A stretch of 51,485 bases of DNA from Lutibacter sp. B2 (GTDB taxonomy: Bacteria; Bacillota; Clostridia; Peptostreptococcales; Thermotaleaceae). Each line of letters begins with the position of its first letter. The stretch's first letter is position 1. Positions 36,714 to 44,942 of the stretch are shown piece after piece. The notes under the pieces were generated by a model that saw only the letters and a list, made by a program, of their open reading frames with translations, did not search any database and was not told the origin of the DNA. The stretch spans positions 1 through 51,485 of the forward strand of contig JADPRS010000026.1 in assembly GCA_015686845.1 (NCBI GenBank). The letters are read 5' to 3'. Position numbers and translations under genes: made by a program.

Positions 36714-38166
36714 ATGAGCGATGTTTATCGTAGTTTTATGGAGACTTGCGCCTACGGTCCCGATGATATTGAGAAGGAGATGCCGAGGTTGAAGAAGGCC
36801 TTCGATCGAATAGGCATCAACGAGGAAGACATGCGAATCGGAAAGGAACGATTGATAAAGTATTATCAATGCGATCTCAAGGGAATGCGCATGGTTATGG
36901 GTGGGTATGTTAGAACGGTTGTTGACATGGTACTCGCTGATGACGAAGGGAAGTTTAAGGTCTGGATCGAGATGCCTATGGTTCAGGCAAATGCCATCAT
37001 CGGTGCCGCAAAACAGGTTAATCCTCATATGGTTGTGGGACCGCCTGCGCTTTATTTTATAGTCGTTATGGGTGGTATTTTCCAAAAAAATGGATACCTC
37101 TCAGGAGTATGCGGAGGCTCGTTGGCTTCCGGCCGGCGACTCGCACTGCGGATGCACGAAGCTGAGAGCCGGCCTCAGGTCGCTGAAATATATCCCAACG
37201 TCAGATTTTACCGTATCTCCGGGCTTTTTCTGTGACGAAGCTCCGAAAATCGACGAGTTGATGGGCCGCATGTTCGGCGAGAAGGTGTTTGCCGTCAACC
37301 TTCCTGTAGACGAAATGTTCGACGACGACCCGATGAGATCTCATAAGATGCAGCTGTTGGCGGAAAATCTGGAAGCAATGCGTATGGAGGTGTCGGAAGT
37401 GCTAGGGTTTGAATTAACCGATGAAATGGTTAAGACCAACCTGACTTATTGGATGACGCTGGTAATGGGATTAGGGGAAATCATAGAGATGCGAGCTAGA
37501 GCCGAAGTCCAGCCCATGCGCGAAGCTTCGTTTAGCATGTTGTATATGTATGTCATGTTTAACAAAGGACTCGACGACGTTGAAACAATTTCCACGGTCT
37601 TTGAGCTCTTAAAGATGGAAATGCAGGAAAAAATTGTAAAAGGCCAGGGAATTACGCCGAAAGGGGCCCCGAGACTGTTGATCGTGACGGCAGCGGGAGG
37701 TGGCTGTCCGTTTGCGACGCCCGAAATCACCTATGAGCTGGAGGCGAGCGGTATCAACATCTGTGTCAAAGAAGACTACGGAGATACTTACGCAGCTGCA
37801 GCTGGAGAGGAACAGGCGGCTATTTTCGAACAGGCTACGGGCATTCAACTGGCTGCAATGGGGATGCTGATGGCGGCGACAACCTATCCAAAACGAAGGA
37901 TAGAAAACGTTATTAACGGATATCGCAATTCCGATCTGAATTTGGATGGGATTCTGCTTTGGGCCTACTATGGTTGCCGTACGCTCTGCGGACCAACCAA
38001 CCTGATAAAGGATGGGATTATCAAGGAACTTGGTCCGAACGAACCGGTATCGGTCATTGAAGTCGACTATCTCGACCACCGCTACCACGGAATTGAGCAG
38101 TTGCGGACACGACTGCAGACCTTCGCGGATGTGCTGCACATCCACCATGCCGGTAAAAAATCTTAA
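36714..38166 (+). pseudogene. 2-hydroxyacyl-CoA dehydratase, larger (HgdA-like) subunit, frameshifted
   Basis: Two overlapping frames together encode one protein of about 483 residues, the size of HgdA. Frame one runs from ATG 36714 to about 37083 (MSDVYRSFMETCAYGP...VVMGGIFQ). Frame two carries on as KMDTSQEYAEARWLPAGDSH then CGCTKLRAG, to the stop at 38166. The break is at an A7 tract (37084-37090); six As would restore one frame. The cluster cysteines HCGCTK and AYYGCRTLCG are in frame two. This is a true recent frameshift, programmed or phase-variable slippage, or a sequencing error in a homopolymer. Base composition is GC-rich like its neighbours. A good ribosome site (AAAGGAGG) precedes the first ATG. 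Confidence 0.85.
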
Positions 38167-38179
38167 AAATAGGCATTTT

Positions 38180-38223
38180 GATACAGGTTTTGCCGTTTTG
38201 TGGCGTAAAACCTGTATCTTTTT
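38180..38223 (+). terminator. Terminator between dehydratase subunits and activator gene
   Basis: GATACAGGTTTT pairs with AAAACCTGTATC (38207-38218), with an inner GCC/GGC pair, followed by TTTTTT. It suggests that the activator downstream is expressed less, or from its own promoter within 38224-38290. A lower activator level makes sense because one activator molecule serves many turnovers. Confidence 0.85.
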
Positions 38224-38302
38224 TAGAAGTGTCGTTGCGGGCCGGCAAAGCGGGTGTTGCAACGATGATAATAATCCAAGTTTAAAAAGGAGTTGACAGA
38301 TT

Positions 38303-39115
38303 ATGGCAGTTGCTGGAGTTGATGTTGGTGCTGTTTCCGCAAAGGCGGTTGTATTGAATGACAGCAAAATTTTGGGGCAGGCAGTTGTCCCGACGGGGCA
38401 CGATGTGGCCCGTATCGCGGAGACGGTGCTTAACCAAGCACTGAGCAACGCGGGGTTAAAAATGGCGGAGCTGCAATACATCGTTGCCACGGGATACGGG
38501 CGAAGGGCCACAGACTTCGCCGATAAAGAAATGTCGGAAATCATATGTCACGCCGCTGGAGCCGCATGGATGGTTCCCGGAGCAAGAACGGTCATCGATA
38601 TCGGTGGCCAGGACAGCAAGGTGATTCGTATGGACACCAATTCCAATGTTGTCGAGTTCAAGATGAACGACAAATGCGCTGCCGGCACCGGACGCTTTCT
38701 AGAAGTGATGGCGAGTGCTCTGGATATGACGACGGAGGAAGCAGCCAAAATCGGCTTGAACAGCAAGGAGCCGTGCGTTATAAGCAACGTCTGCACGGTT
38801 TTCGCTGAGTCGGAGGTTGTATCGTATCGTGCAGAAAAACGATGTCGCGAGGATATTATCGCAGGGGTTCAATGGGCTGCGGCAAAGCGGGTTGCAGTGA
38901 TGGCAAAAACCGTCGGTATCGAAGATATTCTTGTCTTTACCGGTGGTGTCGCCAACAATAAATCCGTAGTCAAATTCATGGAAAAGGAAACAGGGCATTC
39001 GATTATCCTTCCTGAAATGCCGCAGATTGCTGGGGCTCTCGGTGCCGCTTTGTATGCTGAAAAGAAAGTGGAAAAGGGGACAGGACAGCTATGCGAGGCA
39101 ACTATGGAGGGGTGA
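38303..39115 (+). CDS. 2-hydroxyacyl-CoA dehydratase activator ATPase (HgdC type)
   Basis: A 270-aa ASKHA-fold ATPase. As a dimer bridged by one [4Fe-4S] cluster, it injects a high-energy electron into the dehydratase on ATP hydrolysis. The phosphate-binding GVDVGAVSAKAVVL starts at residue 5, and VIDIGGQDSKVI is near 98. The cluster cysteines are in NDKCAAGTGRF (about 125) and SNVCTVFAESEV (about 164), and FTGGVANNKSV is near 215. Length matches HgdC (about 260-270). GC-rich like the two subunit genes. AAGGAG lies 9 nt before the ATG. Confidence 0.95.
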   Translation: MAVAGVDVGAVSAKAVVLNDSKILGQAVVPTGHDVARIAETVLNQALSNAGLKMAELQYIVATGYGRRATDFADKEMSEIICHAAGAAWMVPGARTVIDIGGQDSKVIRMDTNSNVVEFKMNDKCAAGTGRFLEVMASALDMTTEEAAKIGLNSKEPCVISNVCTVFAESEVVSYRAEKRCREDIIAGVQWAAAKRVAVMAKTVGIEDILVFTGGVANNKSVVKFMEKETGHSIILPEMPQIAGALGAALYAEKKVEKGTGQLCEATMEG

Positions 39116-39156
39116 CTGAAGAACCCGTGACTTAAGATAAAAAAGGAGAAGTATTA

Positions 39157-40035
39157 ATGGCGAATAAAAAATATTTAAAGGCAATTTCAGTAATTTTAAT
39201 TGTAGGAATGATACTAGCAGGATGTCAATTTGAGGAGAAAATAAATGCTAATGATACTAAAGTAGCATCTGATACGAAAACAACTTTAGAAGAAGTGAAA
39301 GAACTTACTGATATGTTTGGTAATGAAAATAGTGATACTGTTATCATCAATACGCAGGGCGGTCCTATGACGAAACTTGAAACAGATGAATTTAAAGAAA
39401 TTGTTAGTAATTTCAATACAGAAGGTTTGTTAATGGTGAATGTTCATCAATATCAAACCATAAATCCTAGTAAGTTTATGAATGATGAAATTTCATTTGA
39501 AGAAGCTATTCAATACGATAAAGAGAGTATTGAAATCCTTTATAAAATCATTAAATACTATAAAAATCAGAACAAAAAAGTTTATGTTTTAGGTATATCT
39601 TTTGGCGCATTTATGACGCAAGAACTAATAGCCGAAAAAGGTATTGATGTAGCAGATAAATATTTAATTATGGTAGGAAGATTAGACATGAATGAATCTT
39701 TTTGGAAAGGTTTCAGTGAAGGAAAAGATGGATATTTTAAAAATGGTGTAGAACCTATGCTTATAGATAATAAAAATGTTGAGCAAAAAAACATGTTTAA
39801 ATTAGCTAGTGGATTAGGCCAAAATCGCTATACAGAGAAACTTAAAAAATATGATCTAGCGAAGATTACTTATGTTTATGGAAAAGCAGATGAAGCTGTT
39901 GGTAAATTAACAGATGAAGAAGTAGCATTTCTAAAGTCAAAAAATGCAAATGTTATAGCTGGTGAAGGTAACCATTGTGTAGCAGCGATGGGTTGCATTG
40001 TTGAAGGTGCTAAAACTGCATTTGGTATTGATTAA
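39157..40035 (+). CDS. Lipoprotein with alpha/beta-hydrolase-like fold
   Basis: A 292-aa protein with a lipobox LAGC, so C23 should be lipidated and the protein anchored outside the membrane. After a polar linker, a hydrolase-like domain contains GISFGAF (nucleophile-elbow G-x-S-x-G) and a late GEGNHCVA histidine, fitting an alpha/beta-hydrolase. The enzyme substrate is unknown. The gene is AT-rich, so the GC-rich island ends before it. A degenerate second copy of its first about 110 bp lies at 42329-42443. ATG start behind AAGGAG. Confidence 0.72.
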   Translation: MANKKYLKAISVILIVGMILAGCQFEEKINANDTKVASDTKTTLEEVKELTDMFGNENSDTVIINTQGGPMTKLETDEFKEIVSNFNTEGLLMVNVHQYQTINPSKFMNDEISFEEAIQYDKESIEILYKIIKYYKNQNKKVYVLGISFGAFMTQELIAEKGIDVADKYLIMVGRLDMNESFWKGFSEGKDGYFKNGVEPMLIDNKNVEQKNMFKLASGLGQNRYTEKLKKYDLAKITYVYGKADEAVGKLTDEEVAFLKSKNANVIAGEGNHCVAAMGCIVEGAKTAFGID

Positions 40036-40058
40036 GTATCCAAAATAATTTTTTGTAA

Positions 40059-40427
40059 ATGATTAAGATAAAAAGAATGATGACTTTTATGAATATATTG
40101 TATTTTCCTTTGAGAATATTGCCTGATGAGAACTTAAAAAATGCAAAGCTAAATTATGAACGTGCTCTTAATGAAAAGAATATTGGTGATAAAGTTTTTA
40201 TAGAATCAAAGGAACAATTTGATAGAACAAGCCAATTTTATGAGAATGAAGTCTTACCTAAAATAGAATTAAAACAAGCAATGCTACAGATTGAACAAGA
40301 TAAAAGCTAGTTAGACTCAGCGAGTAAAGCTTTTGAAACAGCATCAGAAGTTTATAATCTACTAAGTGACAAATACAAAGGCAAAAGCCTAATAGCAGGA
40401 TATTATCTTTTTAAATATAATGTATAA
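40059..40427 (+). pseudogene. Remnant of a coiled-coil, TolC-like protein with internal stop
   Basis: From ATG 40059, 83 codons run to TAG (40308-40310). The same frame then continues cleanly, LDSASKAFETASEVYNLLSD to a TAA at 40425-40427, so TAG probably replaced CAG. The sequence is a long heptad-like helix (NAKLNYERALNEKNIGDKVF, then ESKEQFD...). I read it as a shortened relative of TolC-family helical efflux proteins. There is no signal peptide or good ribosome site at the ATG. It probably belonged to the same export system as neighbouring decayed genes. Family call tentative. Confidence 0.5.
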
Positions 40428-40431
40428 ACCT

Positions 40432-40462
40432 ATTGTATACTTTGATGTGTCTTTAAGGTCAA
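40432..40462 (-). promoter_or_regulatory. Orphan MerR-type promoter
   Basis: On the minus strand: -35 TTGACC, a 19-bp spacer, -10 TACAAT, almost the same as the radical-SAM promoter at 34664-34694. No minus-strand gene lies downstream of it, only the helical remnant on the opposite strand. It looks like a leftover from a rearrangement. Confidence 0.6.
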
Positions 40463-40473
40463 TACAGATGATG

Positions 40474-40503
40474 AAAATCCACCAGGAAATCTGGTGGATT
40501 TTA
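40474..40503. terminator. Bidirectional terminator downstream of the MATE gene
   Basis: AAAATCCACCAG (40474-40485) pairs perfectly with CTGGTGGATTTT (40491-40502) around GAAAT. It can stop both the plus-strand remnant and the minus-strand MATE transcript. Confidence 0.88.
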
Positions 40504-40544
40504 GATATTTATAAAGTGATATATTTAAAGAATACATATGATAG

Positions 40545-41882
40545 TTAGTTATTGGCATTTATTAGTAGTCTTTTAGATTGTCTAATAAAGACAAAGGATA
40601 AAATCAAAGTTAATAAATCTGCAAAAGGTTGAGAAATCCACATACCTTTTGAACCAAATATATACGTAAATACTACTACGGTTATTAATTGAAATATGAT
40701 TGTACGACTTAAGGAAATAATAGCTGAAGCTTTAGCATTGCCAATAGCGGTAAAATAGGTGGATGAAATAATATTAAAACCACATAGGAGAAAAGTAATA
40801 GAAAAAAATTTACCTCCATAGGATGCAATTTTACTTACTTCTATATTTCCTTTGATAAAGATACTAACAATAGAATCAATATTAAAAAACATGAGAATAA
40901 AGCTTAGTATACCTATAACAAAGGATGTACTTATTGCTAATTTTAATATTTTGAAGATTCTTATATATTTTTTTGCTCCATAGTTATAGCTAATAATTGG
41001 GCTAATGCCTTGAGCTATTCCATAGATAACCATATATACAATCGTACTTATATACATGATAATAGCAACTGCAGATACGCCTATAGGACCAAAATATTTC
41101 ATCATTATTAAATTGTATACAAAAGTGACTAACCCCATTGATATCTCTGATAAAAACTCTGATGAACCATTGTATAATATTTTTAAAAAACTACTTTTAT
41201 CAAAATGAGGTTTAACCAATTTGAGTTTTGATTTTGTAGATAGGAAATAGCAAAAAAGTAGTGTAAAGCTCACCAATTCACTAATTCCTGTAGCATAGGC
41301 TGCACCTTTTACTGATAGATTCCATTTAACTATAAACAGATAATCAAGGCATATATTCAAGAGGGTTCCTATCAGGATAAAAAGCATGGATAAGTTTGGT
41401 TTTCCATCACTTCTTAAAAATAGATCTAATGCATAGCCACCCATAAAAAATATACTAAATATCAGGATACTGCCAAGGTAATCCTTTACATAATGGAAAA
41501 TAGATTGATTAGCGCCTAAGAAAATTGTTAGCTCTTCTAAAAATATTAAACTGAAAATTGTTATAATAATAGAAGAAATAGCTAATAAGAGTAACGTAAA
41601 ACTAAATTTTTTACTGGCTTCATGAATAGATCCCTCGCCCATTTTAATAGTAGTCAAGGTTACCCCTCCAACAGCAATCATTACACCGATACTTGAAGTA
41701 AAGCTTATAAAAGGCATGCATATATTCACTGCAGCAAGTCCATCTGGGCCAACGATTCTCCCAATAAATATGCCATCTACAATGGAATATAATGAAACAA
41801 CTAAAAGACCTATTACAGAAGGTATTGCATATTGTACGAACAATTTTGATATGTTTTCTTTTCCTAAGTCTAAATTTTTCAT
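40545..41882 (-). CDS. MATE-family multidrug exporter
   Basis: Efflux protein of 445 aa with 12 transmembrane segments in two repeats, driven by Na+ or H+. The opening LFVQYAIPSVIGLLVVSLYSIVDGIFIGR with VGPDGLAAVNI is characteristic of the MepA/DinF-like branch. The start codon follows AAAGGAG on the minus strand. A textbook MerR-type promoter (41915-41945) lies 33 bp before the start, so the pump is probably induced by the cationic or amphipathic compounds sensed by the MerR regulator at 32249-33052. The gene looks intact, unlike several neighbours. Confidence 0.94.
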   Translation of the reverse strand: MKNLDLGKENISKLFVQYAIPSVIGLLVVSLYSIVDGIFIGRIVGPDGLAAVNICMPFISFTSSIGVMIAVGGVTLTTIKMGEGSIHEASKKFSFTLLLLAISSIIITIFSLIFLEELTIFLGANQSIFHYVKDYLGSILIFSIFFMGGYALDLFLRSDGKPNLSMLFILIGTLLNICLDYLFIVKWNLSVKGAAYATGISELVSFTLLFCYFLSTKSKLKLVKPHFDKSSFLKILYNGSSEFLSEISMGLVTFVYNLIMMKYFGPIGVSAVAIIMYISTIVYMVIYGIAQGISPIISYNYGAKKYIRIFKILKLAISTSFVIGILSFILMFFNIDSIVSIFIKGNIEVSKIASYGGKFFSITFLLCGFNIISSTYFTAIGNAKASAIISLSRTIIFQLITVVVFTYIFGSKGMWISQPFADLLTLILSFVFIRQSKRLLINANN

Positions 41883-41914
41883 GTGTTTTCTCCTTTTTTA
41901 AAATTATATAGCCA

Positions 41915-41945
41915 ATTATATACCTTGGAGTAACTCCAATGTCAA
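41915..41945 (-). promoter_or_regulatory. MerR-type promoter of the MATE exporter
   Basis: On the minus strand: -35 TTGACA, exactly 19 bp containing the dyad TTGGAGTTACTCCAA, then consensus -10 TATAAT. It is the best example in the window of a MerR-family activated promoter. Confidence 0.85.
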
Positions 41946-42023
41946 CTGTGGAGATTGAAAACTGAATAAATATTTTTAATACAAAGATGTATTGGCAGTA
42001 TTAGAAAAAATCATTTGAAAGTG

Positions 42024-42054
42024 TTGACGTTAGAGTTACTCTAATGTGTATTAT
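42024..42054 (+). promoter_or_regulatory. MerR-type promoter of a small membrane-protein gene
   Basis: -35 TTGACG, a 19-bp spacer with dyad TTAGAGTTACTCTAA, then -10 TATTAT. Divergent from the MATE promoter. The surrounding 75 bp resemble the module at 34716-34790, including AAAAATCATTTGAAAG just upstream. Confidence 0.78.
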
Positions 42055-42112
42055 TTTATTGAATGAATTTATTAAATAAAGCAAATGAAAATATTATTAT
42101 GGAGGAAATGAA

Positions 42113-42307
42113 ATGGGAATTTTATTTATGATAGGTAGTGTATTGATATATTGGGCAATATATGAAATTGTAACGGGAAAAACTTGGTTTTACAGAGAGA
42201 TAAAAAGAAAAGATGAACCAATACTATATTGAATACTGGTAATGATTTGGTTGACTCTTGGGTTATCTTGCATGATCTGATATATTAAAAAAAGAATGTA
42301 TCAATAA
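42113..42307 (+). pseudogene. Small membrane protein gene with two in-frame TGA codons
   Basis: Behind a strong ribosome site (GGAGGAAATG), 39 codons (MGILFMIGSVLIYWAIYEIV, then TGKTWFYREIKRKDEPILY) run to TGA at 42230-42232. The frame continues as ILVMIWLTLGLSCMI to a second TGA at 42278-42280, then YIKKRMYQ and TAA at 42305-42307. Replacing both TGAs by tryptophan gives a coherent 64-aa protein with two membrane helices, so I read TGG-to-TGA decay. A 39-aa single-helix product could still be made. It has a MerR-type promoter. Confidence 0.6.
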
Positions 42308-42328
42308 AATATAAATTATTCAAATAAT

Positions 42329-42443
42329 AGGAGTAGTATTAATAACGAATAAAAAATATTTAAAGGAGATTTTAGTAATTTTAGGAATGATACTAGCAGG
42401 ATGTCAATTTGAGGAGAAAGTAAATGCTAATGATACTAAAGTA
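42329..42443 (+). pseudogene. Decayed copy of the 5' end of the lipoprotein gene
   Basis: The stretch matches 39143-39264, from the ribosome site through the signal peptide and lipobox (MILAGCQFEEK) to NANDTKV. The start codon is ATA in place of ATG, a few codons of the signal peptide are deleted, and TGA follows NANDTKV. It is a truncated duplicate that cannot be expressed as such. The rest of 42444-42519 is non-coding and leads into the next gene's ribosome site. Confidence 0.78.
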
Positions 42444-42519
42444 TGACCTATAGAAGATATAAAAGGAATAGACAAATATTCATATCGCATATAATGAAAT
42501 AAGTAGGGGGGTATGGGTA

Positions 42520-43284
42520 TTGAAGAAATGGCACTTATGGACTAGTATATGTACACTTTTCATAGTGATACTATTATATATGGGAACATTTTTTGACTAT
42601 ACAGGAAACAAAATAAAATTAAATATACCGATTTTATCATATAATCAAAATGAATATATAAATTGGGAAGAAAGTAAAATGAGACAAAACCCTGACTACC
42701 AAAATTTATTCATATTCATAGATATAAATGATAAAACATTAGAATTAATAAATTTAGATACAAATGAAATCGTACATACATACAGTATTGCCAGCGGTAA
42801 GGAGGAGACCCCTTCGCCTATAGGAGACTGGAAAGTTGTAGAAAAATCTCAATGGGGAAAAGGATTTGGAACGAGATGGATGGGCCTAAATGTACCCTGG
42901 GGTAAATATGGAATTCATGGTACAAATAAACCACACTCAATAGGATTGAATTCGTCTCACGGGTGTATCCGTATGAGAAACAAAGATATGGAAAATATAT
43001 ATAAATTTGTAAAGGTAGGTACACCCATTAAAATATGGGGAGGTCCCTTTGGTGGATTTGGAAATGGATTTAGAATACTAAAACCAGGAGACACTGGTTC
43101 AGATGTATATGTAGTACAAAAACAAATGAAAAAGAAAGGATATTATCCATTGTGGGTGGATGGAATTTATGGAGATGGAATGAAAAAGTATGTAATAAAG
43201 TTTAGAAAGGATCATAATTTATGTAATACACATGATATAGATTATATTTTTTATAAATCACTTGGAATAGAATTATTTGAGTAA
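42520..43284 (+). CDS. L,D-transpeptidase (YkuD) with peptidoglycan-binding domain
   Basis: A 254-aa protein. An N-terminal membrane anchor covers about 5-25. The YkuD catalytic domain (about 62-175) has H133 in YGIHGTN and the nucleophile C149 in SHGCIRM. A C-terminal peptidoglycan-binding_1 domain starts near 188 (LKPGDTGSDVYVVQKQMKKK). It forms 3-3 cross-links in peptidoglycan or anchors proteins to it, outside the membrane. The start is TTG with AGGGGGG 8 nt upstream; the ATG at 42513 is in another frame. The next gene follows a terminator but is also a wall-directed protein. Confidence 0.93.
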   Translation: MKKWHLWTSICTLFIVILLYMGTFFDYTGNKIKLNIPILSYNQNEYINWEESKMRQNPDYQNLFIFIDINDKTLELINLDTNEIVHTYSIASGKEETPSPIGDWKVVEKSQWGKGFGTRWMGLNVPWGKYGIHGTNKPHSIGLNSSHGCIRMRNKDMENIYKFVKVGTPIKIWGGPFGGFGNGFRILKPGDTGSDVYVVQKQMKKKGYYPLWVDGIYGDGMKKYVIKFRKDHNLCNTHDIDYIFYKSLGIELFE

Positions 43285-43313
43285 AAAAATATTAAAAAGT
43301 CATCCTAACTTAT

Positions 43314-43352
43314 AACTTTCTTTCATATATTTATGTGAAAGAAAGTTTTTTT
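43314..43352 (+). terminator. Terminator between the transpeptidase and amidase-like genes
   Basis: AACTTTCTTTCA (43314-43325) pairs with TGAAAGAAAGTT (43336-43347), and a run of Ts follows. It ends only a few bases before the next gene's GGAGGAAAT ribosome site, so the next gene needs readthrough or is controlled by partial termination. Confidence 0.8.
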
Positions 43353-43365
43353 AGGAGGAAATAGA

Positions 43366-44457
43366 ATGGTCTTTAGTAAAAAAAGAATTTTAGCTGTTGG
43401 AATTTTATTGTTAGTTATAGTAAAGATATATGCATATACTCATATGGATCTTTCTACGATGTTTATACCCAAGGAAATTGATCATGAATTAAATCATTTA
43501 TTGAATGATAGAAATAAAGCAATTTTAAAAGAAGATGAAATGGCGCTACAGAGTTTTTATGATCAAGATATAAAGTATGGAAGATGGGCTTATGAGCATG
43601 AAGTAAAAAAAATGAAATATCTTCATAAGTGGTCAAAAAAACAAGGGGTTAGGTTTATAGACATTGTACCAGATGTAGATATAAGATGGATTAAAGAAAA
43701 AGGAGATGGATTTGTTGCAAATCTTGTTGTTTCAACAGAATATAAATATGAATATGAGGAAGAGGAAGAAACTGAAAATGTAAATTCCTTTAGAATAGGA
43801 ACCTATCATTCTATATATTTAAAAGAAACAGATGAAGGAATTAAAATTACCAGAGAATGGTATACTGATCCATTTGCTGATTCACTTCATATGGAGGATG
43901 TAAAAACGGAGAAAATAAAGGAATATATTTTAGCACAGAAAAAAAGAGATTTTTCAAATTTGGGAGAACGGATAAAAGAAGCAGTAAAGTATGCAGATGA
44001 GTATTGTGGGGCAGCAGGTATTGATAATAGAAAATATAATAAAAAGTATAGAAACTATAATCCATTAGGAGGAGATTGTGCAAATTTTGCTTCGCAGATT
44101 TTATATGAAGGAGGAAAATTCCGTAAAAATAGTACATGGAATTATGGTAGAGGGGCTACTAAGGCATGGGTTAATGCACATGGTTTTAAAGATTATATGA
44201 TTTATAGTGGAAGGGCTTCAGTAATTGCTCATGGTACATATGAGAGCATATATAAAGCATCCTATAAGCTAAAACCAGGAGATTTTGTTGCATATGAAAA
44301 AAAGGGGAAAGTTACGCATATTTCTGTGGTAACTGGAGCCGATTCAAAGGGGTATTCCTTAGTGAATTGTCATAATACAGATAGATACAGGGTACCGTGG
44401 GATTTAGGTTGGAGCAATAAAGGAATAAAGTATTGGCTTGTACATGTACATTTTTAA
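43366..44457 (+). CDS. Exported putative amidase-domain protein (Amidase_6 type)
   Basis: A 363-aa protein with an N-terminal signal-anchor helix (about 7-27). The middle region of about 180 residues is charged, with an acidic stretch near 127-135. The C-terminal Amidase_6-like (CHAP-like papain fold) domain starts around residue 210. The nucleophile is in NPLGGDCANFASQIL, with partner histidine in KVTHISVVTG. Such proteins are thought to act on cell-wall peptides, and clostridial examples are linked to sporulation. ATG behind AGGAGG. The pairing with the L,D-transpeptidase upstream suggests a shared wall-related task. Confidence 0.85.
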   Translation: MVFSKKRILAVGILLLVIVKIYAYTHMDLSTMFIPKEIDHELNHLLNDRNKAILKEDEMALQSFYDQDIKYGRWAYEHEVKKMKYLHKWSKKQGVRFIDIVPDVDIRWIKEKGDGFVANLVVSTEYKYEYEEEEETENVNSFRIGTYHSIYLKETDEGIKITREWYTDPFADSLHMEDVKTEKIKEYILAQKKRDFSNLGERIKEAVKYADEYCGAAGIDNRKYNKKYRNYNPLGGDCANFASQILYEGGKFRKNSTWNYGRGATKAWVNAHGFKDYMIYSGRASVIAHGTYESIYKASYKLKPGDFVAYEKKGKVTHISVVTGADSKGYSLVNCHNTDRYRVPWDLGWSNKGIKYWLVHVHF

Positions 44458-44485
44458 AAATTTTCAAAAAATTTAGAAAATACTA

Positions 44486-44514
44486 TTGACAAATAAATGG
44501 AATGAATATATAAT
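44486..44514 (+). promoter_or_regulatory. Sigma-A promoter of the T-box/NSS transporter unit
   Basis: Perfect consensus -35 TTGACA (44486-44491), 17 bp, and -10 TATAAT (44509-44514). Such a strong promoter fits control by premature termination in the T-box that follows. Confidence 0.92.
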
Positions 44515-44544
44515 ACTATTAAATTAAAAAATAATTAATATTAA

Positions 44545-44832
44545 TCAAAGTGATGACGGAGAGAAAAATATGATTCCTTTAACTACAGAGAGCTAACGTT
44601 TGGTGAGAGTTAGTGTTAAAGCCATATAGAATAATCACTCCAGAGCTGCCAAACCGAAAAATGATATTGAGTAGGTAAGGACGGAAGCCACCGATATATG
44701 GCTAGGGTTCGAGAAAATTCTCCGACTTGAATAATGAGGCAGTTTTAAATAACTGTGAAATAGGGTGGTATCGTGAAGTAATCTTTCACCCCTATAAGTC
44801 TATAGACTTATGGGGATGAAGGATTTTTTTTA
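44545..44832 (+). ncRNA. T-box leader, specifier probably ATC (isoleucine)
   Basis: T-box features are in order. Stem I has the CAGAGAGC and TTGGTGAGAG distal-loop motifs. A specifier-loop segment GAATAATCACTCC follows, then the T-box core AATAGGGTGGTATCGTG (44758-44774) and a terminator hairpin whose arms CACCCCTATAAGTC/GACTTATGGGG end in a T-run near 44823-44832. By alignment with the glycine T-box layout (codon, A, then C-pyrimidine pairing), the specifier is ATC, Ile. That reading is by eye and one register off would change it. Uncharged tRNA should stabilise the antiterminator and switch on the transporter downstream. Confidence 0.9.
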
Positions 44833-44942
44833 TTACATTCTAGCTTGGTGCACATTCCATGGAAAAGATAGAATGTTTTATGATTAAGCTTCACACAATG
44901 ATGAGAATTCAAAATATTCATAAAATTAAAGGGGGTAAAAAA

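Noticed and set aside
37609-38544. Long antisense frame (311 codons) across the GC-rich dehydratase genes
   Set aside because: High GC reduces stop codons in all frames there; the sense strand encodes clear HgdA-like and HgdC-like proteins, and the antisense product has no domain.
42230-42280. The two TGA codons of the small membrane protein as selenocysteine
   Set aside because: They fall in hydrophobic helices at apparent Trp positions, there is no redox family and I saw no SECIS-like hairpin; decay is simpler.
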